A stretch of DNA of 64,000 nucleotides, from the NCBI GenBank assembly GCA_944386055.1, contig CALWZP010000003.1, positions 1 through 64,000 of the forward strand, read 5' to 3'. Shown piece after piece: positions 34,029-43,713 of this stretch; positions within the stretch are counted from its first letter, which is position 1, and the number at the start of each line of letters is the position of its first letter. This DNA is from an uncultured Oscillospiraceae bacterium. GTDB taxonomy: Bacteria; Bacillota; Clostridia; Oscillospirales; Oscillospiraceae. Under the pieces are notes generated by a model. The model saw only the letters and a program-made list of their open reading frames with translations, made no database searches and had not been told where the DNA came from. The translations under genes were made by a program, and so were the position numbers.

Positions 34029-36113
34029 ATGCTGGAGCTGCTCGCCCCCGCCGGCTCGCCTGAGGCGGTCACCGCCGCCGTTCAGGCCGGAGCCGACGCG
34101 GTCTATCTGGGATATGGTTCGTTCAATGCCCGCCGCAATGCAAAGAACTTCTCCGAGGAGGAGTTTGCGGCGGCGGTTTCTTACTGCCATCTCCGGGGGG
34201 CGAAGGTGTACCTCACCCTGAACACCCTGGTCACCGACCGGGAGCTGCCCCAGGCGGCCCAGCTGGCCCGCCGGGCCAGCGAGCTGGGGGCGGACGCGGT
34301 GCTGGTGCAGGACCTGGGGGTGGCCCGGATGCTGCGCCAGACAGTGCCCGACCTGCCCCTCCACGCCTCCACCCAGATGACCCTTCACAGCCTGGACGGG
34401 GTGAAGGCGGCGGCGGACCTGGGGATGACCCGGGTGGTGCTGGCCCGGGAGCTGGGACGGGAGGAGATCGCATATATCTGCCGCAGCTCCCCCATCGAGA
34501 TCGAGATGTTCGTCCACGGGGCGCTGTGCATGTGCTACTCGGGGCAGTGCTTCTTCTCCTCGGTGGTGGGGGGACGCAGCGGGAACAGGGGGCTGTGTGC
34601 CCAGCCCTGCCGGCTGAAGTACGGCTGGGACGGCCGGGCGAGGGAGTACCCCCTGTCCCTGAAGGACCTGTCCCTGGCGGGCCACCTGCGGGAGCTGGAG
34701 GAGATGGGGGTGGCCTGCGCCAAGATCGAGGGGCGGATGAAGCGTCCGGAGTATGTGGCGGTGGTCACCGCCATCTATGCCAGGGCCATCCGGGAGGGCC
34801 GGGACCCCACGGCGGAGGAGCTGGAGCAGCTGCGCCTGGCCTTCTCCCGGCAGGGGTTCACCGATGGGTATTTCACCGACCGGACAGGGCCGGAGATGTT
34901 CGGGGTCCGGGAAAAAGAGGAGGAGCCCCGGGAGCTGTTCCAGCGGGCCAGAGAGCTGTACCTGAAGGAGGAGCCCCGCCGGGCCCCGGTGAAGCTGTAC
35001 GCCATGGTCCGCCGGGGGGAGCCGGCCCAGGTGGCGGCGGAGGATGCGGAGGGCCGGGTGGCCGCCGTGTCCGGCCCGGTCCCGGAGGAGGCGGAGCATG
35101 TGGCCCTCACCCGGGAGAAGGTGGAGGGGCAGATCTCCCGCACCGGGGGTACCCCCTTCTCCTGCGAGAGCGCCCGGGCCTATGTGGAGGAGGGGCTCTC
35201 CCTTCCCCTGTCTGCCCTCAACGCCCTGCGGCGGCAGGCCCTGCAGGAGCTGGCGGACCGGCGCTTGGAGCTGCCCCGCCGCCGGCAGGAGGAGTTCCAT
35301 CCCGGGGTGCGCTATGAGAACCGGCGGCAGCCCCCCGTCCTCACCGTCTCGGTGCGGCTGGCGGAGCAGGTCACCCGGGAGCTGTGCGCCCTGAAGCCCG
35401 CCCTGCTCTATCTCCCGGCGGAGGAGGGGGCGGCCCATCCGGAGAAGGTGGAGCTGGCCCTCTCCATGGGGGTGCCGGTGGCGGCGGCGCTGCCCCGGGT
35501 GATGTTCGGCCGGGAGCGGGATACGGTGCTGGACCAGCTGCTGCGCCTGCGGGAGCTGGGAGTGACCGAGGCCCTGGCGGGAGGCTGGGGGATGCTCCCC
35601 CTGGCCCGGGAGCTGGGATTCACCCTCCGGGGGGACTACGGCCTGGGGGTGTACAACAGCCAGACCTTGAAGGATCTCAAGCGGCTGGGCTTCGCCTCCG
35701 CCACCGCCTCCTTCGAGCTGAAGCTGGCCCAGATCCGGGATATCTCCAAGTCGGTGGACATAGAGATGCTGGTGTACGGCCGCCTGCCCCTGATGCTCAC
35801 ACAGAACTGCCTGATCCGCACCCACACCGGCCGGTGTACCTGTGAGAACAACAACCGCCTCACCGACCGGAAGGGGGAGCAGTTCCCCGTGGTGAAGGCG
35901 TTCGGCTGCCGCAGTGAGATCCTCAACAGCAAGAAGCTCTTCCTGGCGGACAAGGCCGCCGAGTGGAAAAAGATCGGCCTGTGGGCCGGTCGGCTGATGT
36001 TCACCACCGAGAACGCCCGGGAGTGCGTCCAGGTGCTGGAGCGCTATCTGGGCCGGGGTACTTACGAGCCCAATGACTATACCAGAGGGCTGTACTACAG
36101 AGATGTGGAATGA
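34029..36113 (+). CDS. U32 family peptidase / RlhA-type protein
   Basis: A 694-residue U32 protein with the C-terminal DUF3656-type extension. The N-terminal barrel begins ELLAPAGSPEAVTAAVQAGA; the signature EIEMFVHGALCMCYSGQC and the following RGLCAQPCRLKY carry cysteines likely to hold an iron-sulphur centre. Later cysteines lie in IRTHTGRCTCENNN. Relatives include peptidases and RlhA, which hydroxylates a cytidine of 23S rRNA; RNA modification is the better guess for this long form. It follows zapA by 66 bases. Confidence 0.88.
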   Translation: MLELLAPAGSPEAVTAAVQAGADAVYLGYGSFNARRNAKNFSEEEFAAAVSYCHLRGAKVYLTLNTLVTDRELPQAAQLARRASELGADAVLVQDLGVARMLRQTVPDLPLHASTQMTLHSLDGVKAAADLGMTRVVLARELGREEIAYICRSSPIEIEMFVHGALCMCYSGQCFFSSVVGGRSGNRGLCAQPCRLKYGWDGRAREYPLSLKDLSLAGHLRELEEMGVACAKIEGRMKRPEYVAVVTAIYARAIREGRDPTAEELEQLRLAFSRQGFTDGYFTDRTGPEMFGVREKEEEPRELFQRARELYLKEEPRRAPVKLYAMVRRGEPAQVAAEDAEGRVAAVSGPVPEEAEHVALTREKVEGQISRTGGTPFSCESARAYVEEGLSLPLSALNALRRQALQELADRRLELPRRRQEEFHPGVRYENRRQPPVLTVSVRLAEQVTRELCALKPALLYLPAEEGAAHPEKVELALSMGVPVAAALPRVMFGRERDTVLDQLLRLRELGVTEALAGGWGMLPLARELGFTLRGDYGLGVYNSQTLKDLKRLGFASATASFELKLAQIRDISKSVDIEMLVYGRLPLMLTQNCLIRTHTGRCTCENNNRLTDRKGEQFPVVKAFGCRSEILNSKKLFLADKAAEWKKIGLWAGRLMFTTENARECVQVLERYLGRGTYEPNDYTRGLYYRDVE

Positions 36114-36184
36114 ACTGTCAAGAGACAGGGGTCAAGGGGGACGCCGGCGCGGCCCGCTGACCGTGTTCAGCGAGAGGTGATTTT

Positions 36185-36634
36185 TTGGAACTGAAGATCA
36201 AAGCGGTGTCGGAGAAGATCGGGCGGGAGATCCCGGCGCCCTTCTACGCCAGCGCGGGGGCGGCGGCCATGGACCTGCACGCCTGCCTGGATGAAGCAGT
36301 GACCCTCCCCGCCGGAGGGCGGACGGTGGTGCCCACCGGCATCGCCATCGCGCTGCCCTCGGCGGAGTATGTGGCCCTGGTGCTGGCCCGCAGCGGGCTG
36401 GGCATCAAGCATGGGGTGGTCCCCTCCAACTGCGTGGGGGTCATCGACAGCGATTACCGCGGTGAAATCATGGTCGGGCTGTATAACTCCGGGGAATCGG
36501 ACTACACCGTCCAGCCCGGCGACCGCATTGCCCAGCTGATGGTGGTGCCGGTGGTGCAGGCAAAGGTGACCCTGGCGGATGAGCTGGACGAGACCGACCG
36601 GGGCGCCGGCGGCTTTGGGTCCACCGGGAGATAA
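36185..36634 (+). CDS. dut: dUTP diphosphatase
   Basis: A 149-residue trimeric dUTPase that cleaves dUTP to dUMP, keeping uracil out of DNA. All five motifs are readable: AAAMDLHA, ARSGLGIKHG, GVIDSDYRGE, RIAQLMV and the C-terminal DRGAGGFGSTG. The start is TTG at 36185, with GAGAGGTGA 5-13 bases upstream and no ATG or GTG in a suitable place. It lies in the zapA-pbp2 run. Confidence 0.95.
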   Translation: MELKIKAVSEKIGREIPAPFYASAGAAAMDLHACLDEAVTLPAGGRTVVPTGIAIALPSAEYVALVLARSGLGIKHGVVPSNCVGVIDSDYRGEIMVGLYNSGESDYTVQPGDRIAQLMVVPVVQAKVTLADELDETDRGAGGFGSTGR

Positions 36635-36665
36635 CAGAAGAGACAGGGAAAGAGAGGGACAGACC

Positions 36666-37529
36666 ATGTTCGGACTGTTTAAGAAGAAAGAGTCGGAGCC
36701 GGAGCGGGAGAAGAAGCCTGCCGGCGCGGCCCAGGACCCTGCGGTGCGGGAGTTTGCCCTGCAGTTCTCCCCCGAGGAGATGGAGATCCTGGCGGTCACC
36801 GGCCCCCGGGGACTGGCGGGGCAGCGTCTGCCCGGCAGTGAGCTGTGGACCGCCGGCCTGGAGGTCACCGCCTGGATGGAGGAGGACGGCCCCGTCCACC
36901 GGGAGGAGGCGGAGCTGGCGGTGCTGGGGGACGACCGGCTGCTGGACTACTTCCGCCGCCGGGTGCCCCGGAACTTCATCGTCTCGGTGCGGGTGCGCCG
37001 GGACAACACTGGCGCGCCCCGCTTCCTCATGGTGAACCTGCCCGAGCCCGCCTTCGACCCCGAGCTGAAGGCCATCGCGGAGGAGCAGAAGAAGCCGGTT
37101 ACCTTCCAGGCGGAGGGGCTGGGGGAGTTTGCGCTGAACCGGTCCCTGGGGTGGTTTGAGGCGGAGGTGGACTGGCTGGGAAAGCCGGTGCGCCTGGAGT
37201 TCGACCAGGACCAGGAGCGGGAACCCTGTCTGGACCACCTGCGGACGCTGATGGCGGAACAGGAGAGCTGGGACCAGCGGGTACGGGCGCTCGCCGCAGA
37301 CCGGCTGCTGCTCCGCTCCGCAGACTGGGACGCCGGGGCGGAGGAGCCGGCGCAGCCGGTGACCCGGGAGGGCTTCCTGGCCCGGCTGGAGCTGGACGCG
37401 GTCCAGGTGGCCGCCGACGGCGCGCTCACCTTCTGGTTTGGCGACGGCGAGATGCTCTGGCCTCACGCCGTCCGGGTCACCGGCCACATGGAGACGGGGC
37501 CTGAGGACGCGGGAACAGAGGAAGCGTGA
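36666..37529 (+). CDS. DUF2262 domain protein
   Basis: A 287-residue soluble protein. The C-terminal half (from about GEFALNRSLGWFEAEVDWLG to FWFGDGEMLWPHAVRVTG) fits the DUF2262 pattern of small immunity- or housekeeping-type proteins of unknown role. The N-terminal part has a basic start (MFGLFKKKESEPEREKK), suggesting contact with membrane or nucleic acid. It lies between dut and maf, with AGAGAGGGACAG before ATG 36666. No catalytic residues are recognised. Confidence 0.8.
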   Translation: MFGLFKKKESEPEREKKPAGAAQDPAVREFALQFSPEEMEILAVTGPRGLAGQRLPGSELWTAGLEVTAWMEEDGPVHREEAELAVLGDDRLLDYFRRRVPRNFIVSVRVRRDNTGAPRFLMVNLPEPAFDPELKAIAEEQKKPVTFQAEGLGEFALNRSLGWFEAEVDWLGKPVRLEFDQDQEREPCLDHLRTLMAEQESWDQRVRALAADRLLLRSADWDAGAEEPAQPVTREGFLARLELDAVQVAADGALTFWFGDGEMLWPHAVRVTGHMETGPEDAGTEEA

Positions 37530-37579
37530 GGGGAGGCGCGTGAAGCCCTCCGCACGCAGAAAGAAGAGGTGGTATTGCC

Positions 37580-38176
37580 ATGAAGATCATACTGGCCTCT
37601 CAGTCTCCCCGGCGGCGGGAGCTGCTGGAGCGGATGGGGCTCTCCGGCTTTGAAATCCGCCCGGCCCGGGGGGAGGAGCGGATGGACGCCGGCCTGACCC
37701 CGGCGGAGCTGGTGGAGGCCCTGTCCCGCCAGAAGGCGGCGGAGATCGCCGAAACAGCCGGGGCGGAGGATGTGATCATCGCCGCGGACACGGTGGTTGC
37801 CATCGACGGTCTGGTGCTGGGCAAGCCCCATGACCGGGCGGAGGCGGCGGAGATGCTGTCCCGCCTGTCCAACCGGGTGCACCAGGTGTTCTCCGGCCTG
37901 ACGGTGCGTCAGGGCCAGCGGTCGGTCACCGTCCACGAGTGTACCCAGGTGCGCTTCCGCAAGCTCTCCCGCCGGGAGATCGAGGGATATCTGGATACCG
38001 GCGAGCCCATGGACAAGGCGGGGGCCTACGGGATCCAGGGCTATGGAGCCATGCTGGTGGAGAGCATCGCCGGCGACTTCTACAATGTGATGGGACTGCC
38101 GGTGTGCCGTCTGGGCCAGCTGCTGCGGGAGTTCGGGGTGGAACTGCTCCGGCCGGCGGGAGGGCAGGCGCGGTGA
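37580..38176 (+). CDS. maf: Maf nucleotide pyrophosphatase
   Basis: A 198-residue Maf/Ham1-fold enzyme that hydrolyses non-canonical or canonical nucleoside triphosphates (often dTTP, UTP or CTP). The N-terminal ILASQSPRRRELLERMGL, the acidic IIAADTVVAIDG and LGKPHDRAEA, and the later DKAGAYGIQG are the family motifs. It overlaps mreC by four bases, the usual maf-mreC arrangement in Firmicutes, and has been linked to septum formation. Confidence 0.95.
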   Translation: MKIILASQSPRRRELLERMGLSGFEIRPARGEERMDAGLTPAELVEALSRQKAAEIAETAGAEDVIIAADTVVAIDGLVLGKPHDRAEAAEMLSRLSNRVHQVFSGLTVRQGQRSVTVHECTQVRFRKLSRREIEGYLDTGEPMDKAGAYGIQGYGAMLVESIAGDFYNVMGLPVCRLGQLLREFGVELLRPAGGQAR

Positions 38177-39015
38177 AAGACTTTTTCCGACAGAACGGGG
38201 TGCTGATCCTGGTGGCGGCGGCGCTGCTGGCCGCCATCCTGGGAGTGGTGTCCCTGCTGCTGGGCGGGAATGCCGACCCGCTGTCCAACGCGGTGCGGGT
38301 GGTGGTCACCCCGGTGCGCAACGGGATCAACCAGGTGGTGGGCTGGACGGAGGATGTCCGCAGCTATCTCACCGAGCATGACCAGCTGAAAGAGGAGGTG
38401 GCCCGCCTGGAGGAGGAGAACGCCCAGCTGCGGGAGCAGGCCAGGGAGGGCCAGGACGCCCTGGAGGAGAACGAGCGGCTGCGGGAGCTGCTGGAGCTGC
38501 GGGAAAAGCGGCGGGATTTTGCCTTTGAGTCCGCCACCGTCACCGCCATGACCTCCTCCAACTGGGAGTCCACTCTCACCATCAGCAAGGGCTCCGACTT
38601 CGGCGTGGCGCTGAACGACTGCGTCGTCACCGAGACCGGCGCCCTGGTGGGCGTGGTGTCGGAGGTGGGGACCAACTGGGCCACCGTGTCCACCATTGTG
38701 GACACCAGCATCGAGATCGGCGGCGTGGTGGCCCGGACGGACAGCGCCGGCATCATCGAGGGGGACTTCGAACTGATGGGCCGGGGCCGGGTACGGCTGT
38801 CCTATCTCCCCGAGGCCACCCAGCTCATCGCCGGGGACGAGGTGCTCACCTCCGGCCGGGGCGGCGTGTACCCATCAGGGCTGGTGGTGGGCCATGTGGA
38901 GGAGATCCACATGGACGAGTCCGGCCTGACCCGGTACGCCGAGGTGACCCCGGAGGCAGACCTGGAGCATCTGGTGCAGGTGTTCGTTATCACGGATTTT
39001 GACATTGTGGAGTGA
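38173..39015 (+). CDS. mreC: Rod shape-determining protein MreC
   Basis: A 280-residue envelope protein of the elongation machinery. It has a short cytoplasmic start, one membrane helix (VLILVAAALLAAILGVVSLL), a coiled coil (residues about 68-110) and two beta domains; GRGGVYPSGLVVGHV is the family motif near the end. GTG 38173 overlaps the maf stop (GTGA). No mreB is in the window, although mreC usually follows it. Confidence 0.93.
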   Translation: MKDFFRQNGVLILVAAALLAAILGVVSLLLGGNADPLSNAVRVVVTPVRNGINQVVGWTEDVRSYLTEHDQLKEEVARLEEENAQLREQAREGQDALEENERLRELLELREKRRDFAFESATVTAMTSSNWESTLTISKGSDFGVALNDCVVTETGALVGVVSEVGTNWATVSTIVDTSIEIGGVVARTDSAGIIEGDFELMGRGRVRLSYLPEATQLIAGDEVLTSGRGGVYPSGLVVGHVEEIHMDESGLTRYAEVTPEADLEHLVQVFVITDFDIVE

Positions 39016-39059
39016 CCGCCCGGGCCGCGGGCGGCAAACGGAAAGGGGGCCGGGCGCCG

Positions 39060-39566
39060 GTGACCACACAGGATCAGGTCAAGAAATGGATCGTCTATGC
39101 CCTGGCGCTGCTGCCCCTGTGCCTGCTGGACCAGTATATCCTGGGGCGGATCTTCCTCCAGCTGCCCGCCCCCCTGCTCTATCCCCTTGCCGTCGCCGCG
39201 GTGGGCCTGTGGGAGGGGCCCTTCGCCGGGTCCCTGTACGGGCTGGGCACCGGGGCGGTCTGGTGGCTGGGGGGAGAGAGCTCTCTGGTGATCCTGCTTT
39301 TGTGTCTGGCGGGGCTGGCCGCCGGTGTGGCGGCCAACAACGGACTGCGCCCCAACTTTTTCGGTTATCTGCTCCTATGTCTGGCCCTGCTGCTGGCGGG
39401 GGACGCGGTGCGCTGCGCGGTGTGGATGGCCATAGGCGCGGCAGGCCCCGGGGCGCTGCTGCCTGTGATGGGAGGGGAAGTTCTGTGCTCCCTGCTCTTC
39501 GCTGTGCCGGTTTATCTGCTCTATCGTGTGGTCTGGCGCCGGGTGGGGGGCACCCGCCTGGCCTGA
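39060..39566 (+). CDS. mreD: Rod shape-determining protein MreD
   Basis: A 168-residue membrane protein with five or six hydrophobic segments and little else conserved, placed between mreC and a class B penicillin-binding protein as MreD is. Residues such as PLYP-like LLYPLAVAAVGLWEGPFAG fit the family pattern. GTG 39060 has AAAGGGGG upstream. A GTG at 39012 that overlaps the mreC stop is also possible and would add 16 basic residues. Confidence 0.85.
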   Translation: MTTQDQVKKWIVYALALLPLCLLDQYILGRIFLQLPAPLLYPLAVAAVGLWEGPFAGSLYGLGTGAVWWLGGESSLVILLLCLAGLAAGVAANNGLRPNFFGYLLLCLALLLAGDAVRCAVWMAIGAAGPGALLPVMGGEVLCSLLFAVPVYLLYRVVWRRVGGTRLA

Positions 39567-39593
39567 GATCAGTCCCTGGAAAGGAGGCCCATC

Positions 39594-41690
39594 TTGGAAC
39601 GAAAACAGCTCTTGCTTCGCATCGGCGCCCTGGTGCTGGTGCTGGCCGCCATGCTCACCGCCTACGGCGGGGTGCTCTACGACCTGCAGATCGTCAAGGG
39701 GGAGGACTATGCCCAGCAGTCGGTGCGCAAGATCGCCTACCCCGAGACGGTGACCGCCTCCCGGGGGGAGATCCTGGACAGCTATGGCCGGGTGCTGGTG
39801 TCCAACCGCACCAGCTATCAGGTACAGCTGGACACCGCCCAGATGGGACAGGAGCGCAACGACATTCTGCTGGGGCTGCTGGAGGTGTGCCGGGAGGAGG
39901 ATGTGGCGTGGACCGACACCCTGGGGCAGAGCCTCTCCGCCCAGGCGCCCGTCTCCTACCTCCGCAACGACCCCTTCCACAGCACCGACAGTGAGACCGG
40001 CGAGACCTCCCTCACCTGGCTGGGCCGGGTGGCGGAGGAGAACGGCTGGCTGGAGGAGGACGGCGGCATCCCCACCGCGGCGGCGCTGCTGGAGCGGATG
40101 CGGGAGACCTATGGCCTGGACGAGAGCCTCACCGACCAGGAGGCCCGGGACCTGGCGGGTGTGCTGTACGAGCTGGAGCTGCGCAGCCGGGAGATCACCT
40201 ATTCCACCTATGTCTTCGCCGAGGATGTGGACATCGACTTCATCACCAAGGTGAAGGAGCGGGGGCTGAGCGGGGTGAACATCGTGGCCACCAGCGTCCG
40301 GGAGTACAACACCTCCTATGCCGCCCATCTTCTGGGCCGTGTGGGCCCCATCTACAGTGAGGAGTGGGAATACTATCAGTCTCTGGATGTGGACGGGGAC
40401 GGCACCCCGGACTATCAGATGGACGACATTGTGGGCAAGGACGGGGCGGAGCAGGCCTTTGAGCAGTACCTCCGGGGCACCGACGGGGTGCGCATCATCG
40501 AGAAGAACACCAGCGGCAAGACGGTCAGCGAGAGCTGGCGCACCGAGCCCGTCCCCGGCGGCAATGTCACTCTTACCATCGACATCGACCTGCAGGCCAA
40601 GGTGGAGCAGGTGCTGGCCGAGGGGGTGGAGGGGCTCAACAGCGACGAGGTGGAGGGCGCCTCCGCGGTGATCATCGGGGTGGACGACGGGTCGGTGCTG
40701 GCCATGGCCTCCTACCCCACCTTTGACCTGGCCAACTACAGCGCCAACTACAACGACTATGTCAGCGACCCCCTGAAGCCCCTGTTCAACCGCGCCCTCC
40801 AGGGGCAGTACGCCCCCGGCTCCACCTTCAAGATGGTCACCGCCATCGCCGGGCTGGAGGAGGGGATCATCGAGCCGGACACCCAGATTCTGGACACCGG
40901 CGTGTACACCTATTACGGGGCCAACGGCCCCCGCTGCTGGATCTACAGCCAGGGCCGGGGGACCCATGGGCTCCAGACGGTGTCCCAGGCCATCCAAAAC
41001 TCCTGCAATGTGTTCTTCTACGATGTGGGCCGCCAGGTGGGCATCCGGGGACTGCAGAAGTACGCCGCCGCCTTCGGCCTGGGAGAGAGCACCGGCATCG
41101 AGCTGTACGAGGAGACGGGGGTCATGGCCGGCCCCGAGTACACCGAGGCCCACGGGGGCACCTGGTACGACGGCAACACCCTGTCGGTGGCCATCGGCCA
41201 GGAGAGTAGCCAGTTCACCCCCGTGCAGCTGGCCAACTACATCGCCACCCTGGTGAACGGAGGCACCCGGTACCAGGTCCACCTGCTGCAGTCGGTGAAG
41301 TCCTATGACTTCTCCGAGGTGCTCTATGAGTATGAGCCGGTGGTGCTCAGCACCATCGACATCGAGCCGGAGAACCTGGAGGCGGTGAAGGAGGGCATGC
41401 TGGCCCTCACCACCCAGGGGTCGGTGGCCCGTTATTTTGCCGACCTGGGGGTCCAGGTGGGGGCCAAGACGGGCTCCGCCCAGGTGAGCAGCGCCAACAC
41501 CGACTCCTCCAACGCGGTGTTCGTGTGCTTCGCCCCCTATGACGACCCGGAGATCGCCATGGCCATCGTGGTGGAGAAGGGCGGCACCGGCTCCCAGCTG
41601 GGGGCCATGGCCGCCGAGATCCTGGAGTACTATTTCAGCGCCGCGGACACCCAGGGCGCCGTCTCCGCCGAGGGGACCCTGATCCGCTGA
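39594..41690 (+). CDS. mrdA: Penicillin-binding protein 2 (class B, elongation)
   Basis: A 698-residue peptidoglycan transpeptidase. One N-terminal membrane helix is followed by a pedestal and dimerisation domain (ETVTASRGEILDSYGRVLVSN) and the transpeptidase domain. The active-site serine is about S410 in PGSTFK, SCN about residue 470 in QNSCNVFF, and KTG about residue 625 in AKTGSAQVSS. TTG 39594 starts the gene, with AAAGGAGG 6 bases upstream. Location after mreCD gives it the elongation role; it would be the beta-lactam target. Confidence 0.95.
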   Translation: MERKQLLLRIGALVLVLAAMLTAYGGVLYDLQIVKGEDYAQQSVRKIAYPETVTASRGEILDSYGRVLVSNRTSYQVQLDTAQMGQERNDILLGLLEVCREEDVAWTDTLGQSLSAQAPVSYLRNDPFHSTDSETGETSLTWLGRVAEENGWLEEDGGIPTAAALLERMRETYGLDESLTDQEARDLAGVLYELELRSREITYSTYVFAEDVDIDFITKVKERGLSGVNIVATSVREYNTSYAAHLLGRVGPIYSEEWEYYQSLDVDGDGTPDYQMDDIVGKDGAEQAFEQYLRGTDGVRIIEKNTSGKTVSESWRTEPVPGGNVTLTIDIDLQAKVEQVLAEGVEGLNSDEVEGASAVIIGVDDGSVLAMASYPTFDLANYSANYNDYVSDPLKPLFNRALQGQYAPGSTFKMVTAIAGLEEGIIEPDTQILDTGVYTYYGANGPRCWIYSQGRGTHGLQTVSQAIQNSCNVFFYDVGRQVGIRGLQKYAAAFGLGESTGIELYEETGVMAGPEYTEAHGGTWYDGNTLSVAIGQESSQFTPVQLANYIATLVNGGTRYQVHLLQSVKSYDFSEVLYEYEPVVLSTIDIEPENLEAVKEGMLALTTQGSVARYFADLGVQVGAKTGSAQVSSANTDSSNAVFVCFAPYDDPEIAMAIVVEKGGTGSQLGAMAAEILEYYFSAADTQGAVSAEGTLIR

Positions 41691-41703
41691 AGGGAGCGTG
41701 TCC

Positions 41704-43599
41704 ATGGGAAAAGACGCCGCCATATTCGACCCCCGGGATCCCCGCTGCAAGCGCCCCTACGGCGCGGTGCCGTCGGGGACGCGGGTGTCCTTCGCCCTCC
41801 GCCCGCCCCGGGCAGAGGGCTTTTCCCGCGCCTTTCTCACCGCCCGGTTCGAGTTCTGGGGGGACCGGACGGTGACCGTCCCCCTCCCCTGGACGGGGTG
41901 GGAGGGGGACCGGGATGTGTTCTCCGGGGAGCTGGACACCGGGGACTATGTGGGTCTGGTGTGGTACTCCCTCCGCCTGGAGGGGCTGGACGGCCGGAGC
42001 TGGCAGTGGGGGGAGCATCAGCTCACCGTCTATGACGGCGGTGAGGAGGTGCCCCCCTGGTTCGGAGAGGGGGTCACCTATCAGATCTTCCCCGACCGCT
42101 TCCGGCGCACCGTGATCCCGGACCCCGCGGGGATGGTGGGGGGGCGCACCGTCCACCAGAGCTGGGACGAGGAGCCGGAGTACCGCCCCGACGGGCACGG
42201 GGAGATCCGCAACCGGGACTTCTTCGGCGGCAGTCTTGCGGGGATCACGGAGAAGCTGGACTTTCTGGCCGGGCTGGGGGTGGAGACCCTCTACCTCTGC
42301 CCCATCTTCGAGGGGGCGGAGAACCACCGGTACGGCACCGGGGACTATGAGAAGGTGGACCCCATGCTGGGCACCCAGGAGGACTTTGCCGCCCTGTGCC
42401 GCCAGGCCCACCTGCGGGGGATGCGGGTGCTGCTGGACGGGGTGTTCAACCACACCGGCTTCGTCAGCCGCTACTTCAACGGGGACGGCAGCTACCCCGG
42501 CCTGGGGGCCAGCCAGAGCCGGGAGAGCCCCTATTTCTCCTGGTACCGCTTCTCCCACTGGCCGGACCAGTACGAGAGCTGGTGGGGCATCTACTCGCTA
42601 CCCTCCGTAGAGGAACACGACCCGGATTACCGGGAGTATATCTTCGGCGGGGAGGACAGCGTCATCCGCCGGTGGCTCCGGGCGGGGGCGGACGGCTGGC
42701 GGCTGGATGTGGCCGACGAGCTGCCCGACGACTTCGTCCGGGGTGTCCACCGGGCGGCCCGGGCGGAGAAGCCGGACGCTGTGGTCATCGGCGAGGTGTG
42801 GGAGGACGGCAGCAGCAAGATCGCCTATGGGGTGCGCCGCCGGCACCTCCTGGGCGGATACTGCGACGGGCTGATGAACTACCCCTTCCGCAATGCCGCC
42901 CTGAACTATCTGCTGGGCGGGGATGCCGCCGACTTTATGGAGGAGATGGAGACCCTGCGGGAGAACTATCCCCCCTTCGCCTTCTATTCGGCCATGAACT
43001 CTCTGGGCACCCACGACACCCCCCGCATCCTCACCCTCCTGGGAATGGGGAGCCCCTGTCAGGAGCAGACCCGGGACTGGCGGGCCGCCCACCGGCTGAG
43101 CCCGGAGCAGCGGGCGCTGGCCCGCCGCCGGCTGATGGCCGGGGCGGTGCTGCTGATGACCTTTCCCGGCTCCCCCACCCTGTACTATGGAGATGAGGCG
43201 GGGATGGAGGGCTTTGAAGACCCCTTTAACCGCCGTACCTACCCCTGGGGCAAGGAGGACGGGGAGCTGCTGGCCTGGTTTGCCGCCCTGGGGGAGCTGC
43301 GCCGGACGCTGCCCGCCCTGCGCCGGGGGGACATCCGCTACCTCCTGGCCCGGGGGCCGCTGCTGGCCTTTTTGCGCACCTGGGGGGGCGAGGGGGTGGT
43401 GTGCGCCCTCAACGCCGGGGAGGAGGAGGCCGTCCTCCCCCTGGGTCTCGGGGGGACGGCGGAGCCGCTTTTGGGGCCTGGCGCCCTGTCCCGGGGGGAG
43501 GATGGGGCGATCACCGTGGCCCTGCCTCCCCGGTCGGGCTGCGCCCTGCGGTGGGCGCCGGAGCGGCCGGAGGAGGCCCCCGCGGGGGCGGAGAAGTGA
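41704..43599 (+). CDS. GH13 alpha-glucan hydrolase (neopullulanase-like)
   Basis: A 631-residue cytoplasmic alpha-amylase-family enzyme without signal peptide. An N-terminal beta domain (about 1-115) precedes the catalytic barrel. Catalytic residues are D335 (GWRLDVADE), E364 (VVIGEVWED) and D438 (LGTHDTPR), all intact. The C-terminal beta domain is short. It should cut imported maltodextrins or cyclodextrins. It begins 13 bases after pbp2, with AGGGAG before ATG 41704, an odd neighbour for wall genes. No sugar transporter is adjacent. Confidence 0.93.
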   Translation: MGKDAAIFDPRDPRCKRPYGAVPSGTRVSFALRPPRAEGFSRAFLTARFEFWGDRTVTVPLPWTGWEGDRDVFSGELDTGDYVGLVWYSLRLEGLDGRSWQWGEHQLTVYDGGEEVPPWFGEGVTYQIFPDRFRRTVIPDPAGMVGGRTVHQSWDEEPEYRPDGHGEIRNRDFFGGSLAGITEKLDFLAGLGVETLYLCPIFEGAENHRYGTGDYEKVDPMLGTQEDFAALCRQAHLRGMRVLLDGVFNHTGFVSRYFNGDGSYPGLGASQSRESPYFSWYRFSHWPDQYESWWGIYSLPSVEEHDPDYREYIFGGEDSVIRRWLRAGADGWRLDVADELPDDFVRGVHRAARAEKPDAVVIGEVWEDGSSKIAYGVRRRHLLGGYCDGLMNYPFRNAALNYLLGGDAADFMEEMETLRENYPPFAFYSAMNSLGTHDTPRILTLLGMGSPCQEQTRDWRAAHRLSPEQRALARRRLMAGAVLLMTFPGSPTLYYGDEAGMEGFEDPFNRRTYPWGKEDGELLAWFAALGELRRTLPALRRGDIRYLLARGPLLAFLRTWGGEGVVCALNAGEEEAVLPLGLGGTAEPLLGPGALSRGEDGAITVALPPRSGCALRWAPERPEEAPAGAEK

Positions 43600-43661
43600 C
43601 CGCCGGCCCTTGGGCCCCAGGGGAGGCAACTTCGGGTTGACAAAAAGAAACCGCCGGGCGG

Positions 43662-43690
43662 TTGCCAGGCGCCCGCCCCTCTGCTATGCT
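43662..43690 (+). promoter_or_regulatory. Promoter of the membrane-anchored XRE gene
   Basis: TTGCCA and TATGCT with 17 bases between. A TTGACA at 43636-43641 is too far away to pair with this -10. Confidence 0.65.
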
Positions 43691-43713
43691 GGCGGTGAAA
43701 GGAGAGGACGCCC

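Noticed and set aside
43636..43641. TTGACA before the membrane-anchored XRE gene
   Set aside because: There is no -10 at 16-18 bases from it; TTGCCA at 43662 pairs better with TATGCT at 43685.
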